Shown one piece after another: positions 42,587 through 52,569 of a DNA stretch of 64,000 nucleotides. The notes below the pieces were generated by a model. That model was given only the letters and a program-made list of their open reading frames with translations, did not search any database and had not been told where the DNA came from. This DNA comes from Pyropia yezoensis (Eukaryota; Rhodophyta; Bangiophyceae; Bangiales; Bangiaceae), in NCBI GenBank assembly GCA_009829735.1, contig CM020618.1, forward strand, positions 32,402,894-32,466,893. Direction: 5' to 3'. Both the position numbers and the translations under genes were made by a program. How positions within the stretch are numbered: the stretch's first letter is position 1; every line of letters begins with the position of its first letter.

Positions 42587-44330
42587 TTATAGTAACAGCT
42601 GCGCAACAATGGCATCTACATCAGCTGGGTCTATGTCCGGGAGGGCCTCGTCTTGCTCCTCCCAGCTATCCAGCCCAGCGCCATTGGCGGCTGCAGCGGG
42701 GGCGTTGGCGTCTGGAGCGACGCCACCACCGGCATCCACTCCCCCAAGAGCACCCTCCTCCGCCACACCTTCCTCCCCCTCCCCCCCTCCCACCCCGCCG
42801 GCATCATCCGCGGGCAACAAAAATGCGGCACAGCTTTGCCTCCGTCGACGACCGTGCAAAGTTTGTGACGGGGTCAGACCGACGCAGCTGCCCGTTATTA
42901 AAAGCAATGCGGGTCAGTTGGTCAACCAGTAGGGGAGAGAGGCGGCTGCGGCGCGTTGTGTGCACTTGGTGTAAACGCTTGAAGGCGCGCTCACCTCCAG
43001 CTGCCGACGCTGGATACGAAAACAAACGAAGGCAGATGGGGTGCCACAGCTCGAACTGCTCGCTGTACAAGCGCCACCATGCCCGCGGGTGTAAACGCCG
43101 CCAGGTCTCCTCCCGAGCTGGCTGGGCAGCGAAGGCCAGGAACTCGCTGAGCTCAGCCTGCAGACGAGCAGCCAATGCGGCGTCTCCATCAGCAAGCGAG
43201 ACGATGGCCGCGTCACGCAGCTCGGGCACCGTCCGCCCCCCCTGCTCCTCGCGCACAGCCCAGAGGAGGCCAGCCACACGTCCTCGGGCGGGGCCCCAAA
43301 ATCCGTCCAAGTAGAAGGCAAGGGCAACGTGCGGGTCAGCGAATGCGGCGTAGCGAGCCGTCAGGCGGCGCTGCAACGCCGCGCGGGTGGCTGGGGAAAT
43401 CTCAAGAAAGTGGGTGTCCAATGAGGACCGCAGACAGGCAAAAAGCCCAGCGTAGGAAGACAGCGGCGCAGCATCCGCCTCCAGCAACACCACAACTGCG
43501 GCCAGGGTCTTAAGGAAGGGAGTCGACTGGCCAATAGCGGCACGGCTCGGGGCCTCCAGCGCCTCAATGACGGTGGCCGGCACGTCGAATGGGTTGTCGG
43601 AGAGGGTGTTCGTGAACAGGGTGTGCCGCAGCGAGGGGATGTTCTCCTCTACGGCTGCGATGGTTGTAGCCTGCCCGACCCACCGCGTCCGACTGTACGC
43701 CTGTAAACCACGGACACGTTGCCGCCCTGGCTCCACAAAACTTAAGACGGTCGCCGCATGCAGAGCGCGTGGACGTCCACAGCGCAAAAAGAAAACCGTC
43801 ATGGCTAGGGAGCTCCTCAACGCCAGGGAAAACGGCTGGATCTTCGCGGCATCTTCAGCGACCAGGTTGCCAGCGTGCGCTGCGCAGCCGTACCCAAACA
43901 CGAAGGTGCCGTTGCTGACACCCGCGCTCCGCATGCGGACCATGGGGCTTGGCGAATCAGACACCACCACGGGTGCCCGCTCCTCCAGCAAGCGGCGCCA
44001 GCGCGGTGCCGGCGCAGCGGCCCCACCCCCCGCACTGGCAGCAAGGCGAGCTGCAGCCATGATGGGCTCCTTGAAAGAATCTTGGAGGGCCCTCAACAGG
44101 TTTTCACCTTTCGGAGATACGGAGCCCAAGCGAGCAGTGGCGTAGAGAAGAGCCAAAGGCGAATATTTTACTGGTCTCCGCCTCCCCATGTCTCGTTTAA
44201 TGTCACAAACGCCCCATTGCCGTTTTTGGACGTTGTGCCATCCTTGGTAACGGTGCACAGCGTGGTGTTCGGAGGATGGCACGGTCCGCTTTAGCCCTTG
44301 GACGCTGAATTGCAAGGACGTGTGTGACAC
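42587..44330 (-). pseudogene. hAT-superfamily transposase, probable 1-nt frameshift near the C-terminus
   Basis: The frame 42804-44330 encodes about 508 residues with hAT landmarks in order: PVVVSDSPS (second catalytic Asp region), FGYGCAAHAGNLVAEDAAKI (CxxH block), YSRTRWVGQATTI (TRW block), FADPHVALAFYLDGFW, and the C-terminal dimerisation domain WWRLYSEQFELWHPICLRLF followed by GGERAFKRLHQVH (Ser/Gly-E-R-x-F). It ends at a stop just after CRIFVARG. A one-base change in a T5 run near 42830 would continue into the adjacent frame, LLPADDAGG, ending in an acidic tail (SWEEQDEALPDIDPADVDAI) at 42587. That is typical of a real C-terminus. There is no ATG at the start; the frame probably begins at an acceptor (CTTGCAG near 44331). 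The N-terminal BED finger and first catalytic Asp are not seen. Terminal repeats were not found. Confidence 0.75.
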
Positions 44331-44339
44331 TGCAAGGCA

Positions 44340-44773
44340 ATGCCGAAGACGTGCATGGCACGTGGCTTTGGCTGCTGATCCCGTGCACCGCAGTGCTGGA
44401 ATCTGACCCGCTGGACCATCAACCGTGTCCGTGCAACGACGGTCAACGCCATGCGCCAGGCTCCGTTCAAACTTCCCTTCGCTTAGTGTCTTTTGTCCTT
44501 CCTGGTGGGCACGCTCTTCGTTGGTGGTCGAGGGGAGCTCTCCCGCTCAGTTGCGTGCCCTGTCCTTCCATGGCTGAGGGGGGCTCTGTCCCTGAAGGCG
44601 GGCTGCCCTGCAGTTCTCCTCTCCCGCTACGGGGTGGGCACCGCCGTGCACAAGGCGGACGTCGTCTCTCCTACTGTGCGGGGATGGGTAGGCCTGAAAA
44701 CTATATAGGTAGGCCTGTGGGGACGCAGGGGGGGGGAGCTCGTATTTTACGAACGAGATTGAGACGTGTGACG
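44340..44773. other. no gene seen; flank of the intact gypsy insertion
   Basis: This stretch lies between the hAT exon and the gypsy target site. It is AT-balanced with short frames only. If the hAT gene had an upstream exon it would lie here or beyond the insertion. Confidence 0.35.
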
Positions 44774-44778
44774 ATGCC

Positions 44779-45747
44779 TGTAAGGATTTGCCCCTTATAT
44801 CGCCACCCGGAACCCAGGGGATATGGACTGGGACCTCTCCTTACATGTCCGGCCCCGATAACTCCCCCCAAGACACATCAATTCCCCACTACCCTGGGCG
44901 ACACCACGCTGTATCCGTGACATTTTGCGGACGTCGGCCGACCGCACGAAAGCCGCCGTCAACGCACTGTCGGAACCCTGTCATGGACGTCGAAACTCGA
45001 CAACGAGGAGCGAGTGACATCGTCGACCAACCACGGGCGGACATCCCCGTCTGTGCTGCCTGAATTTTATTCTCTGCGCTGCTTGAAAGCTGGCATCAAG
45101 GACCAGTCACATGATTCACCGACACTGAGGACACCGCACATCCTCGCTGGCGGCTGAGTGCGATATGACAGGCTCGCCGGCTTTTGGATTGATTGAATTC
45201 GGCCAGCTGGTTGGTGACTGGCTGGCCGGTCAAGGGATTGATTGAATTTGGCCTTGCTAGCCCTTACAGCCAGTCGGACCTTCTGGCCGACCGGCGTGTG
45301 GAGCCGGCTGGTGGGGCGCGCTGGGCGCCATCCACGGGACCCCCTTCGTTTCGGGCAAAGTGGGGCTGCACTCCTTTAGTGCGCACGCCCGCCCATGCTT
45401 TGTTCTGAGAGACATGCTTTGTTTTTGGACCGTTCTGTGCCTACCGGCGGTGCGATGGGGAAACGCATGCTTTGGGGCACCTCGGGTGCCCCGACGCGAG
45501 TATATAGTGCGTGAGTGTCGGCGCCACCGGGGGAGACGAGAGGGGAACGACAGACACAGACCAAAGACACTGTTTACCTTTTGTACCCTCGATCCCCACC
45601 GACGTCGCGCCCATCTTCTTCCCCAGACCCACCCCCGTCGAGACCACCGTCCTCTTCCCCGTGCCCCGCCGCCCCATTGGCTCGCAGGGCCCGCTGACAC
45701 CCCCACGAGTACGTTGAGGGCTCCCCGGTTTTAGGTGGGTCCTCACA
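44779..45747 (+). repeat. 5' LTR of gypsy family 2
   Basis: 969 bp, starting TGTAAGG and ending CTCACA. It contains a TATATAG box at 45501-45507, directly preceded by an 8-bp-arm palindrome (GGGGCACC TCG GGTGCCCC, 45474-45492). The promoter reading is an inference from position. Confidence 0.92.
45501..45507 (+). promoter_or_regulatory. TATA box in the gypsy family 2 LTR
   Basis: TATATAG about 240 bp before the LTR end, preceded by a GC palindrome at 45474-45492. It is the only TATA-like box seen in this GC-rich LTR, so transcription probably starts near 45530. The same sequence recurs in the 3' LTR at 52198-52204. Confidence 0.6.
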
Positions 45748-45749
45748 TG

Positions 45750-45767
45750 TGGTAGCTTCCGATTGTT
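45750..45767 (+). other. primer binding site of gypsy family 2
   Basis: TGGTAGCTTCCGATTG begins two bases after the 5' LTR. It would pair with a tRNA whose 3' end is GGAAGCTACCA. An A1:U72 acceptor pair would suit an initiator-methionine tRNA, but the host tRNA is not in this window. Confidence 0.65.
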
Positions 45768-45977
45768 CGACTTTCTACCTGGCGGTGACTGCGATTCCGT
45801 GCGTGATTTGGACCTTCCTGCGATTGTGACGTCGTGTTGCCCCCTGCGTTCGGCTTGCCACGGGCATTGTAATACGAACGCAGTGGGTTCCGCGAATCAC
45901 ACCGAAAGAATATTTCCCTGACACTGCCATCGCGCTTGATGTCACGGAATTTTTCTTTTTGGTCAACCGATTGTTGA

Positions 45978-46727
45978 ATCCCAGTGAGTTCCCAATCAGG
46001 TTCCGAATATTCTTCCTCGGCTGTGGCGGCCGCGTCGGCATCTTCCGGCACGACGGCCCGCAACACGGTGGCCACGTCACGTGGAAACCCTGAGACCCGC
46101 GCACCCCCGACGACCCGCGCACCCCCGACGATCCGCGGCGCTGGTACAGCGCGCGGCTCGTCGGCACGCGGCAGTCCGTCGGCACGCGGCCCCGTGGGAG
46201 AGCACCACCACCCGGGGGCACGCAGCCCCCCGGCGGGCGCCTTCTCCACCTCCACCCAGGCGGCCCCCCCGCACCTATCCGTGCTGGGGCAGACCGCCCC
46301 CAAGCCCCCCCTCTCGGGCAAGGGCAAGGGCCCTGCCTCGGCGGGCACAGCGGCCCGGACGAACCGGCGCCTGCTGCTACCCCCGCAGGAACCGGCGCGC
46401 CGTTTCATCGCGCCGCCCCCCCCGCTGATTGGGCACATTAAGCCGACCACCGCGCGGGCGGTGGAACAGCGCGAACAGCGCCGAATCGCCAAGGCCCGCC
46501 GCATCCCACTGGGCACACACCAGTGTAAGCCCTGCGGTGTGACGTGCAACAGCCTATCGGTGTTGCGCGACCATCGCAACTCACGTCGGCATCGCAATAC
46601 TGTCAACCGCCCTTCCACTCTCCCACGCTGCGATCCCTGTGGGCGTGAATTTGATTCGGTGGTTCAATTTGAAAGCCACTTGCGTGGCAAGGCGCACCGA
46701 CGCCAGCTGGCGCGGGGCACCGATTGA
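45978..46727 (+). CDS. extra ORF in the gypsy element: paired U1-type zinc fingers, no ATG
   Basis: A 250-codon sense frame lies between the primer binding site and gag. The first 170 residues are Ser/Pro/Arg/Ala-rich low complexity. The C-terminus has two C-x2-C-x12-H-x5-H fingers: CKPCGVTCNSLSVLRD then H and RNSRRH near 46530, and CDPCGREFDSVVQFES then H and LRGKAH near 46630. This spacing is the U1-type/double-stranded-RNA-binding zinc finger. The frame contains no ATG, so expression would need splicing (acceptor-like AATCCCAG near 45983 or CAATCAG near 45999), a non-ATG start, or fusion. Standard gypsy elements have nothing here. It may be an acquired host gene fragment or an element-specific RNA-binding protein. 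Confidence 0.6.
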   Translation: MPVSSQSGSEYSSSAVAAASASSGTTARNTVATSRGNPETRAPPTTRAPPTIRGAGTARGSSARGSPSARGPVGEHHHPGARSPPAGAFSTSTQAAPPHLSVLGQTAPKPPLSGKGKGPASAGTAARTNRRLLLPPQEPARRFIAPPPPLIGHIKPTTARAVEQREQRRIAKARRIPLGTHQCKPCGVTCNSLSVLRDHRNSRRHRNTVNRPSTLPRCDPCGREFDSVVQFESHLRGKAHRRQLARGTD

Positions 46728-47070
46728 CAACCTCCATTGATCTACCGCGAGAGCCCGATTTTCCCCCTCTGATCTCCCCCCCGCGTGAGAATCCGACGAG
46801 ACCGACTCGGGCCCGAGCGCGGAAGCCGACCGAAAATCCGATTGCGCGCCCTCGAGCGATTTGCTTGTGATTGGAATTAACGAAATAGTGTTGCACGCTC
46901 TTGATCTCGTCACCGCGATCCCTCGGCACTTGACCAATTGTCGCGCGCCACTACGTTGCTTGACCAAATTTCTTACACAAATCTATCCGGAGTTCGACTG
47001 GGCATTTCTTGTAAGTCCAGGTCGCTCTGTCCTGTGAAATTGTAACTTCTGGAGTTAACTCCTGGAAACG

Positions 47071-47949
47071 ATGGACCCCTCGAGTATTGCTGGCAGGACC
47101 CCGGTCACTTCTGGGTCGACATCCGGCACCCCCAGTGTCGAGGCATGGAATCAGCTTACGACATTTGTGACGCAAATGCGTGACGAGCTCGAAGCACACA
47201 AGGTGGAATTGGAAGACACGAAGCAGCAGCTCGCCGAGACCAAGGCGAAAGCAGCCCGCGAGAACGCAAAACCCGCACGGCCGAACAAGCCCGGGCTTTT
47301 CTCTGGTAAACCCGGGACCATTGAAGCGTGGTGCTCCCACATGGACTCCTACGTCCGGCTGAGTGAACCCGCCGAAGCGTGTCGTGTCGCTTGCACCTAT
47401 CTCGATGGAGAAGCGTTCAACTGGTGGCATACCTATAGTCAGACTACAGACGTTTCGAGCTGGGACGCCTTCCGTGCTGCACTCATCCGGCGCTTCAGTC
47501 CCCTGAACAAGACGCAGGCGGCACGGGACAAGCTGCACGCATGGCGACAGATTAAGGACGTCGGGACGTTTAACAAGACTTTCCTGAGCGTCGTCGTGGA
47601 CATCCCAGACATCACTGAAGCGGAAAAGATTGACCGCTACACGCGAGGTCTGAAGCGGGACATCTGGCAGGCGCTGTGCCTCAAGAACTACACTGAACTC
47701 GAGCCTCTAATGACAGACGCCCTGCGCGTAGAAGCTGCCAAGGCTGGAGCCTCGCGCTTCACGAACAACCTCAGCAGCATCTCTGGGAAGCCGTCTGCGA
47801 CGGGTGTCGTCCCCATGGACATTTCCAGCATCAAGGTCGAGAAGCTCACGCCCGAGGAGCGCCAGCGCTGTATGCGCGAGGGACTCTGCCTCCGCTGTCG
47901 CGAAAAGGGGCACCTGGCAAAGGACTGCCCAAAAGGCCAGCGGAACTGA
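47071..47949 (+). CDS. gag: gag of gypsy family 2
   Basis: 292 residues from ATG (CGATGG). The N-terminus has a coiled-coil stretch ([20 protein letters not shown]). The capsid domain has the retrotransposon-gag pattern: [16 protein letters not shown], then [26 protein letters not shown], and [16 protein letters not shown] single CCHC zinc knuckle, [14 protein letters not shown], is at the C-terminus near 47886-47927. The frame is intact and ends with TGA at 47947-47949. Pol follows in the -1 phase. Confidence 0.92.
   Translation: MDPSSIAGRTPVTSGSTSGTPSVEAWNQLTTFVTQMRDELEAHKVELEDTKQQLAETKAKAARENAKPARPNKPGLFSGKPGTIEAWCSHMDSYVRLSEPAEACRVACTYLDGEAFNWWHTYSQTTDVSSWDAFRAALIRRFSPLNKTQAARDKLHAWRQIKDVGTFNKTFLSVVVDIPDITEAEKIDRYTRGLKRDIWQALCLKNYTELEPLMTDALRVEAAKAGASRFTNNLSSISGKPSATGVVPMDISSIKVEKLTPEERQRCMREGLCLRCREKGHLAKDCPKGQRN
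47928..47934 (+). promoter_or_regulatory. candidate -1 ribosomal frameshift site CCCAAAA
   Basis: CCCAAAA lies in the gag phase as C CCA AAA, fitting the X XXY YYZ slippery pattern. It is 13 bp before the gag stop and just after the zinc knuckle. A -1 shift places ribosomes in the open pol frame, which has no stop between here and 51330. A stimulatory structure was not evaluated. Confidence 0.5.
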
Positions 47950-50900
47950 AGCAGCAACCGTCGTCAACAACGGTGAAAGATGCTCCTTTGGTTCCGGAAA
48001 ACAAATCGTCACCCTTTAAAGGCCCGCGTCTCGGGCTACTGCTTTCTACTGCTTCTGTCAATGGCCATGTTGTAAAGGTGCTGTTCGACGACGGGTCTCC
48101 CATCAACGTCGTCTCCAGGCGCCTCATGAAAACCCTGAATGTCAAGACCACTGAACCGGACTTCGCGGCAAACATGCCCGATGGACGTTCCCATGTACTC
48201 GCTGAAACCATTGAACCCTTAGAGATTCACATCGGCCTTTACCAAGAACGACTACGGTTCGCCGTATGCGACCTCAGTGCGTACGACGTTATCCTCGGTA
48301 AGAAATGGCGCGATGACAAGGGCGCCAAGATCAACAACAAGAAGAACAAGATATCCTTTAAGTTCAACCACAAGAATATTTCTATCACCGCCTCCCTCAA
48401 GAAACCGGAGGGCCTCATTAGCCGGCAACGACTCGCACGTGACCTCATCCAAAGGACCCCTGTATTCGCCATCTACCTGCAGTCTGAAGACCCCTCAAGC
48501 AGCTTTGACATCAACTCCATCATTATGGGAGAAGCTGAAGACAAAAATGAAGTCCAACAGATTCTCAAGGAGTACGCTGACGTCTTCCCGGCTGAGCTCC
48601 CGGACGGACTCCCTCCCGAGCGTAGTCACAAGTTTAGCATCAAGCTGACCGACGACGCTGAACCACGTCGCAGCGGTATTTACCGCCTCTCCGAGTGGGA
48701 ACTCGATGAACTCAAGACGCAACTTGCGACCCTGATTCGGAAGGGATTCATCCAGCCAAGTGCCTCACCGAGGGGCTCCTCCGTTCTATTTGCGGCGAAG
48801 AAGGACGGCGGCTGGCGGATGTGCATCGACTACCGAGCATTGAACAAGGCCACCATCAAGAATGCGTATCCTCTACCACGTATCGATGACATCTTTGATC
48901 AACTACGAAAGGCCAAGTATTTCACGAAGATTGACCTCCGCTCTGGCTACCACCAGATCCGGCTGGACCCTGACACCATCCCATTGACGGCGTTCCGGAC
49001 CAAGTATGGATTCTACGAGTTTACTGTGCTTCCCTTCGGACTGACGAACGCCCCCGCAGTCTTCATGAACTTGATGAACGATGTGTTCAGACCCTACCTG
49101 TACGACTTCATCTGCGTCTACTTAGACGACATTTTGGTCTACAGCGAAACCTACGAGGATCATCTCAAGCACCTGAGAAAAACCCTGGCCAAGCTACGAG
49201 ACCACAAGCTTTACGCCAAGGCAAGTAAGTGCCAATTCGCTCGAACCACTGTCGATTACCTCGGCCACGTCATGTCTGACGCAGGCTTTTCCATGGAGGA
49301 CCAGAAGGTCCAAGCCATTCGGACGTGGGCAACCCCCAAGAGCAAGAAGGACGTGCAGTCCTTCCTCGGTGTGGTCAACTTCTATCGCCGATTTATCAAG
49401 GGAATGGCCGCAGTTGCTACCCCTCTTACGAGGTTGACGGGGAAGGACGACTTTGAGTGGACGCCGGACGCCCAAAAAGCCTTCGAGCAGCTGCGGACTC
49501 TGACAACAAGTGCACCGGTACTAAGGCCGTTTGACAAACGATATCCCATCTACGTGTCTACTGATGCCAGCGGGTATGCTATTGGCGCAGTCCTCGAACA
49601 AGACGACGGAAAGGGACGGCGTCCAGTGGCATTCTTCTCCCTGACCTTGAATATCCACGAACAACGCTACAGCATCCGCGAACGTGAGCTGCTCGCAGTG
49701 GTCCAAGCCATCCGGCACTGGCGCTGCTACCTCCACGGAAGACCCTTTGAGGTCCATACCGACCACGAGTCCCTGAGATACCTGCGAACCCAAGAAAGGC
49801 TGAACGACCGCCAAGTCAAGTGGCTTGAACTTCTGGACCAATTCCAGTTCAAGATTGTCCCGATCAAAGGCATCTCCAACGCCGTAGCTGATGCCCTTTC
49901 CAGGCAACCCCAAGATGCCCCTGACAAGCACGAACCCAATCAAGATCTCCTTAGTCGAGTGCTGACCAAGACCATTGACGAAACCCTCAAGAAAACTGAA
50001 ATCAACAACCTCATGACCATCAACCAAAGTGATCAAGACCTTGCCACCCTAGAACAAGAGTACAAAGCGGACCCCGAATTTGCTGACCTAGCCAAGGACC
50101 CGGTATCTCCCTACCGGTTTCATATGAGGTTGTTGAAACGAGGTGACCGTACGTGCATCCCCGCTGGTACTGTACGCCAAAGACTCCTCCACGACTACCA
50201 CGACGTCCCGTGCCAAGGGCACATGGGAGTGAAGAGAACCACCAAGGCCGTTGCTTCCAATTACTACTGGAAGTCTATGCGGCAGGACATCCAAAGATAC
50301 GTACAATCATGTGATTCGTGCCAGCGGAACAAGGCTAGCACTCATTCACCTCTGGGTCATCTCAAACCACTCGAACCCCCAAGCCAAAGATGGGCAAGTG
50401 TCTCCATGGACTTTATCACCCCACTGCCACTGACACCACGAGGCCACAACGGCATTTATGTCGTTGTTGACCGACTCACCAAGATGATTCGCCTGGCACC
50501 AATGAAGCCGGAATGTACAGCGCCGGTCACAGCTCAGCTTTACCACGATCACGTCTATCGCAACCACGGCCTACCTCAAGAAGTCGTCTGTGACCGCGAC
50601 CCCATCTTTTTCTCCAACTTCTGGCGGTCACTGACAAAAATGCTCAAGGTCAAGATCAAAGCCTCATCGGCCTACCACCCGCAGACGGACGGCCAAACTG
50701 AGATTATGAACAAGAAAATTGAAGAAATCCTCAGAAACTTCGTCAACCATCATCAAGGCGACTGGGATCTTTTCCTCGTTGGCGCGGAAGTTGCGTACAA
50801 CCGGTCACCTAATGCCGTAACCACGTACTCTCCATTTTTCTTGAACTACGGGTTTGAACCAAGGACCGTGCCTATGGACATCCTCGACAGCAGGGACTCA

Positions 50901-51332
50901 AATCTTCCTGCTGTGTCGGATTGGCTATCCAGCCTCCACGATGCTCAAAAGACGGCTATCGCCGCCATCAAGAGCGCCAATGAGACGCGCGCGGCGTACG
51001 CAAACCGTCATCGCCGACCATGCACAATCGCTGTGGGCGACCACGTACTCCTCAGCACCAAGAACCTCTTGCCCGACGCTTTTCAAGGCGCTCGTAAGCT
51101 GATGCCCAAATACTCCGGACCCTACAAAGTCACGGAGAGCATCAATGACGTCACGTTCCGTCTCGATCTTCCTCAAGCTGTCCTCGATCGCAAAGTTCAC
51201 AACGCCTTCCATGCCAGCCTCCTGAAGCCGTACCGCGCTGATCCGTATGGTCGACTTCCTCCCGTTCCACCCCCGGTTGCATTTCCGGATGGCTCGGTCG
51301 AGTATGAAGTGGACTCCATTATACGGTCATGA
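47934..51332 (+). CDS. pol: pol of gypsy family 2: protease, RT, RNase H, integrase
   Basis: About 1,130 codons, read after the putative frameshift. The protease region has [12 protein letters not shown] near 48085, where the usual D-S/T-G-A active site reads D-D-G-S. RT has [42 protein letters not shown] and catalytic YLDDILVYS (near 49120). RNase H has [24 protein letters not shown] and TDHESLRYL. Integrase has an HHCC finger ([12 protein letters not shown]...CDSCQRNK) and the DDE triad in [20 protein letters not shown] and [20 protein letters not shown]. The C-terminal GPY-like segment is [11 protein letters not shown]. The protein ends at TGA inside the chromodomain. All catalytic residues except the atypical protease motif look intact. 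Confidence 0.95.
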   Translation, partial: RPAELKQQPSSTTVKDAPLVPENKSSPFKGPRLGLLLSTASVNGHVVKVLFDDGSPINVVSRRLMKTLNVKTTEPDFAANMPDGRSHVLAETIEPLEIHIGLYQERLRFAVCDLSAYDVILGKKWRDDKGAKINNKKNKISFKFNHKNISITASLKKPEGLISRQRLARDLIQRTPVFAIYLQSEDPSSSFDINSIIMGEAEDKNEVQQILKEYADVFPAELPDGLPPERSHKFSIKLTDDAEPRRSGIYRLSEWELDELKTQLATLIRKGFIQPSASPRGSSVLFAAKKDGGWRMCIDYRALNKATIKNAYPLPRIDDIFDQLRKAKYFTKIDLRSGYHQIRLDPDTIPLTAFRTKYGFYEFTVLPFGLTNAPAVFMNLMNDVFRPYLYDFICVYLDDILVYSETYEDHLKHLRKTLAKLRDHKLYAKASKCQFARTTVDYLGHVMSDAGFSMEDQKVQAIRTWATPKSKKDVQSFLGVVNFYRRFIKGMAAVATPLTRLTGKDDFEWTPDAQKAFEQLRTLTTSAPVLRPFDKRYPIYVSTDASGYAIGAVLEQDDGKGRRPVAFFSLTLNIHEQRYSIRERELLAVVQAIRHWRCYLHGRPFEVHTDHESLRYLRTQERLNDRQVKWLELLDQFQFKIVPIKGISNAVADALSRQPQDAPDKHEPNQDLLSRVLTKTIDETLKKTEINNLMTINQSDQDLATLEQEYKADPEFADLAKDPVSPYRFHMRLLKRGDRTCIPAGTVRQRLLHDYHDVPCQGHMGVKRTTKAVASNYYWKSMRQDIQRYVQSCDSCQRNKASTHSPLGHLKPLEPPSQRWASVSMDFITPLPLTPRGHNGIYVVVDRLTKMIRLAPMKPECTAPVTAQLYHDHVYRNHGLPQEVVCDRDPIFFSNFWRSLTKMLKVKIKASSAYHPQTDGQTEIMNKKIEEILRNFVNHHQGDWDLFLVGAEVAYNRSPNAVTTYSPFFLNYGFEPRTVPMDILDSRDSNLPAVSDWLSSLHDAQKTAIAAIKSANETRAAYANRHRRPCTIAVGDHVLLSTKNLLPDAFQGARKLMPKYSGPYKVTESINDVTFRLDLPQAVLDRKVHNAFHASLLKPYRADPYGRLPPVPPPVAFPDGSVEYEVDSIIRS

Positions 51333-51470
51333 AAGCGCCGTGGACGACTGCAGTACCTCGTCAAATGGAAAGGCTGCGACATCAGCGAGAACTCTTGGCT
51401 GACAAAGCAAGACCTTGTGAACGCCCCTGAAGTTTTAGACGCTTTTCTTCGATGCGCGTCCGAAGGGGGG
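51300..51470 (+). pseudogene. chromodomain of gypsy integrase, split by TGA
   Basis: YEVDSIIRS precedes TGA at 51330-51332. In the same phase KRRGRLQYLVKWKG and SENSWLTKQDLVNAPEVLDAF follow. Together they match the canonical chromovirus chromodomain, which directs integration to marked chromatin. The stop occupies a position usually held by a basic residue, and a C-to-T change in CGA would explain it. Confidence 0.85.
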
Positions 51471-51475
51471 GGAGG
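51462..51475 (+). other. polypurine tract
   Basis: GAAGGGGGGGGAGG abuts the 3' LTR, as expected for the plus-strand primer. Confidence 0.8.
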
Positions 51476-52444
51476 TGTAAGGATTTGCCCCTTAAATCGC
51501 CACCCGGAACCCAGGGGATATGGACTGGGACCTCTCCTTACATGTCCGGCCCCGATAACTCCCCCCAAGACACATCAATTCCCCACTACCCTGGGCGACA
51601 CCACGCTGTATCCGTGACATTTTGCGGACGTCGGCCGACCGCACGAAAGCCGCCGTCAACGCACTGTCGGAACCCTGTCATGGACGTCGAAACTCGACAA
51701 CGAGGAGCGAGTGACATCGTCGACCAACCACGGGCGGACATCCCCGTCTGTGCTGCCTGAATTGTATTCTCTGCGCTGCTTGAAAGCTGGCATCAAGGAC
51801 CAGTCACATGATTCACCGACACTGAGGACACCGCACATCCTCGCTGGCGGCTGAGTGCGATATGACAGGCTCGCCGGCTTTTGGATTGATTGAATTCGGC
51901 CAGCTGGTTGGTGACTGGCTGGCCGGTCAAGGGATTGATTGAATTTGGCCTTGCTAGCCCTTACAGCCAGTCGGACCTTCTGGCCGACCGGCGTGTGGAG
52001 CCGGCTGGTGGGGCGCGCTGGGCGCCATCCACGGGACCCCCTTCGTTTCGGGCAAACTGGGGCTGCACTCCTTTAGTGCGCACGCCCGCCCATGCTTTGT
52101 TCTGAGAGACATGCTTTGTTTTTGGACCGTTCTGTGCCTACCGGCGGTGCGATGGGGAAACGCATGCTTTGGGGCACCTCGGGTGCCCCGACGCGAGTAT
52201 ATAGTGCGTGAGTGTCGGCGCCACCGGGGGAGACGAGAGGGGAACGACAGACACAGACCAAAGACACTGTTTACCTTTTGTACCCTCGATCCCCACCGAC
52301 GTCGCGCCCATCTTCTTCCCCAGACCCATCCCCGTCGAGACCACCGTCCTCTTCCCCGTGCCCCGCCGCCCCATTGGCTCGCAGGGCCCGCTGACACCCC
52401 CACGAGTACGTTGAGGGCTCCCCGGTTTTAGGTGGGTCCTCACA
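51476..52444 (+). repeat. 3' LTR of gypsy family 2
   Basis: A 969-bp copy of 44779-45747 with about four visible substitutions, for example TTATAT versus TTAAAT near the start and GCAAAG versus GCAAAC in the middle. It ends 125 bp before the ATG of the next gene, so its promoter could read into that gene. Confidence 0.92.
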
Positions 52445-52569
52445 ATGCCAGACCGATCGCTCCACTTCCACCTGGTGTGGTGCCTGCGGCCCGTGCCCTT
52501 CCGCACCCCAACGAGCCCCCCTTCCCGCCCCGAGCTCGTGTGCTTCTCGACGGGCCACGTGCTGACGCC

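Larger units (their letters stand above)
44774..52449 (+). mobile_element. full-length Ty3/gypsy chromovirus-type element, 7.67 kb, TSD ATGCC
   Basis: The element spans 44779-52444, with 969-bp LTRs at 44779-45747 and 51476-52444. A perfect 5-bp duplication, ATGCC, sits at 44774-44778 and 52445-52449. Between the LTRs are a primer binding site, an extra zinc-finger frame, gag, pol in the order protease-RT-RNase H-integrase, an interrupted chromodomain and a polypurine tract. By eye the two LTRs differ at about four positions in 969, so insertion is recent. It landed about 120 bp upstream of the gene that begins at 52570. Gag and the pol catalytic motifs are intact. Only the chromodomain contains a stop. 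Confidence 0.95.

Noticed and set aside
45743-46618. 291-codon minus-strand frame inside the gypsy element
   Set aside because: It overlaps the plus-strand frame that has two perfectly spaced zinc fingers. The minus frame has no recognisable domain and is antisense to the element.
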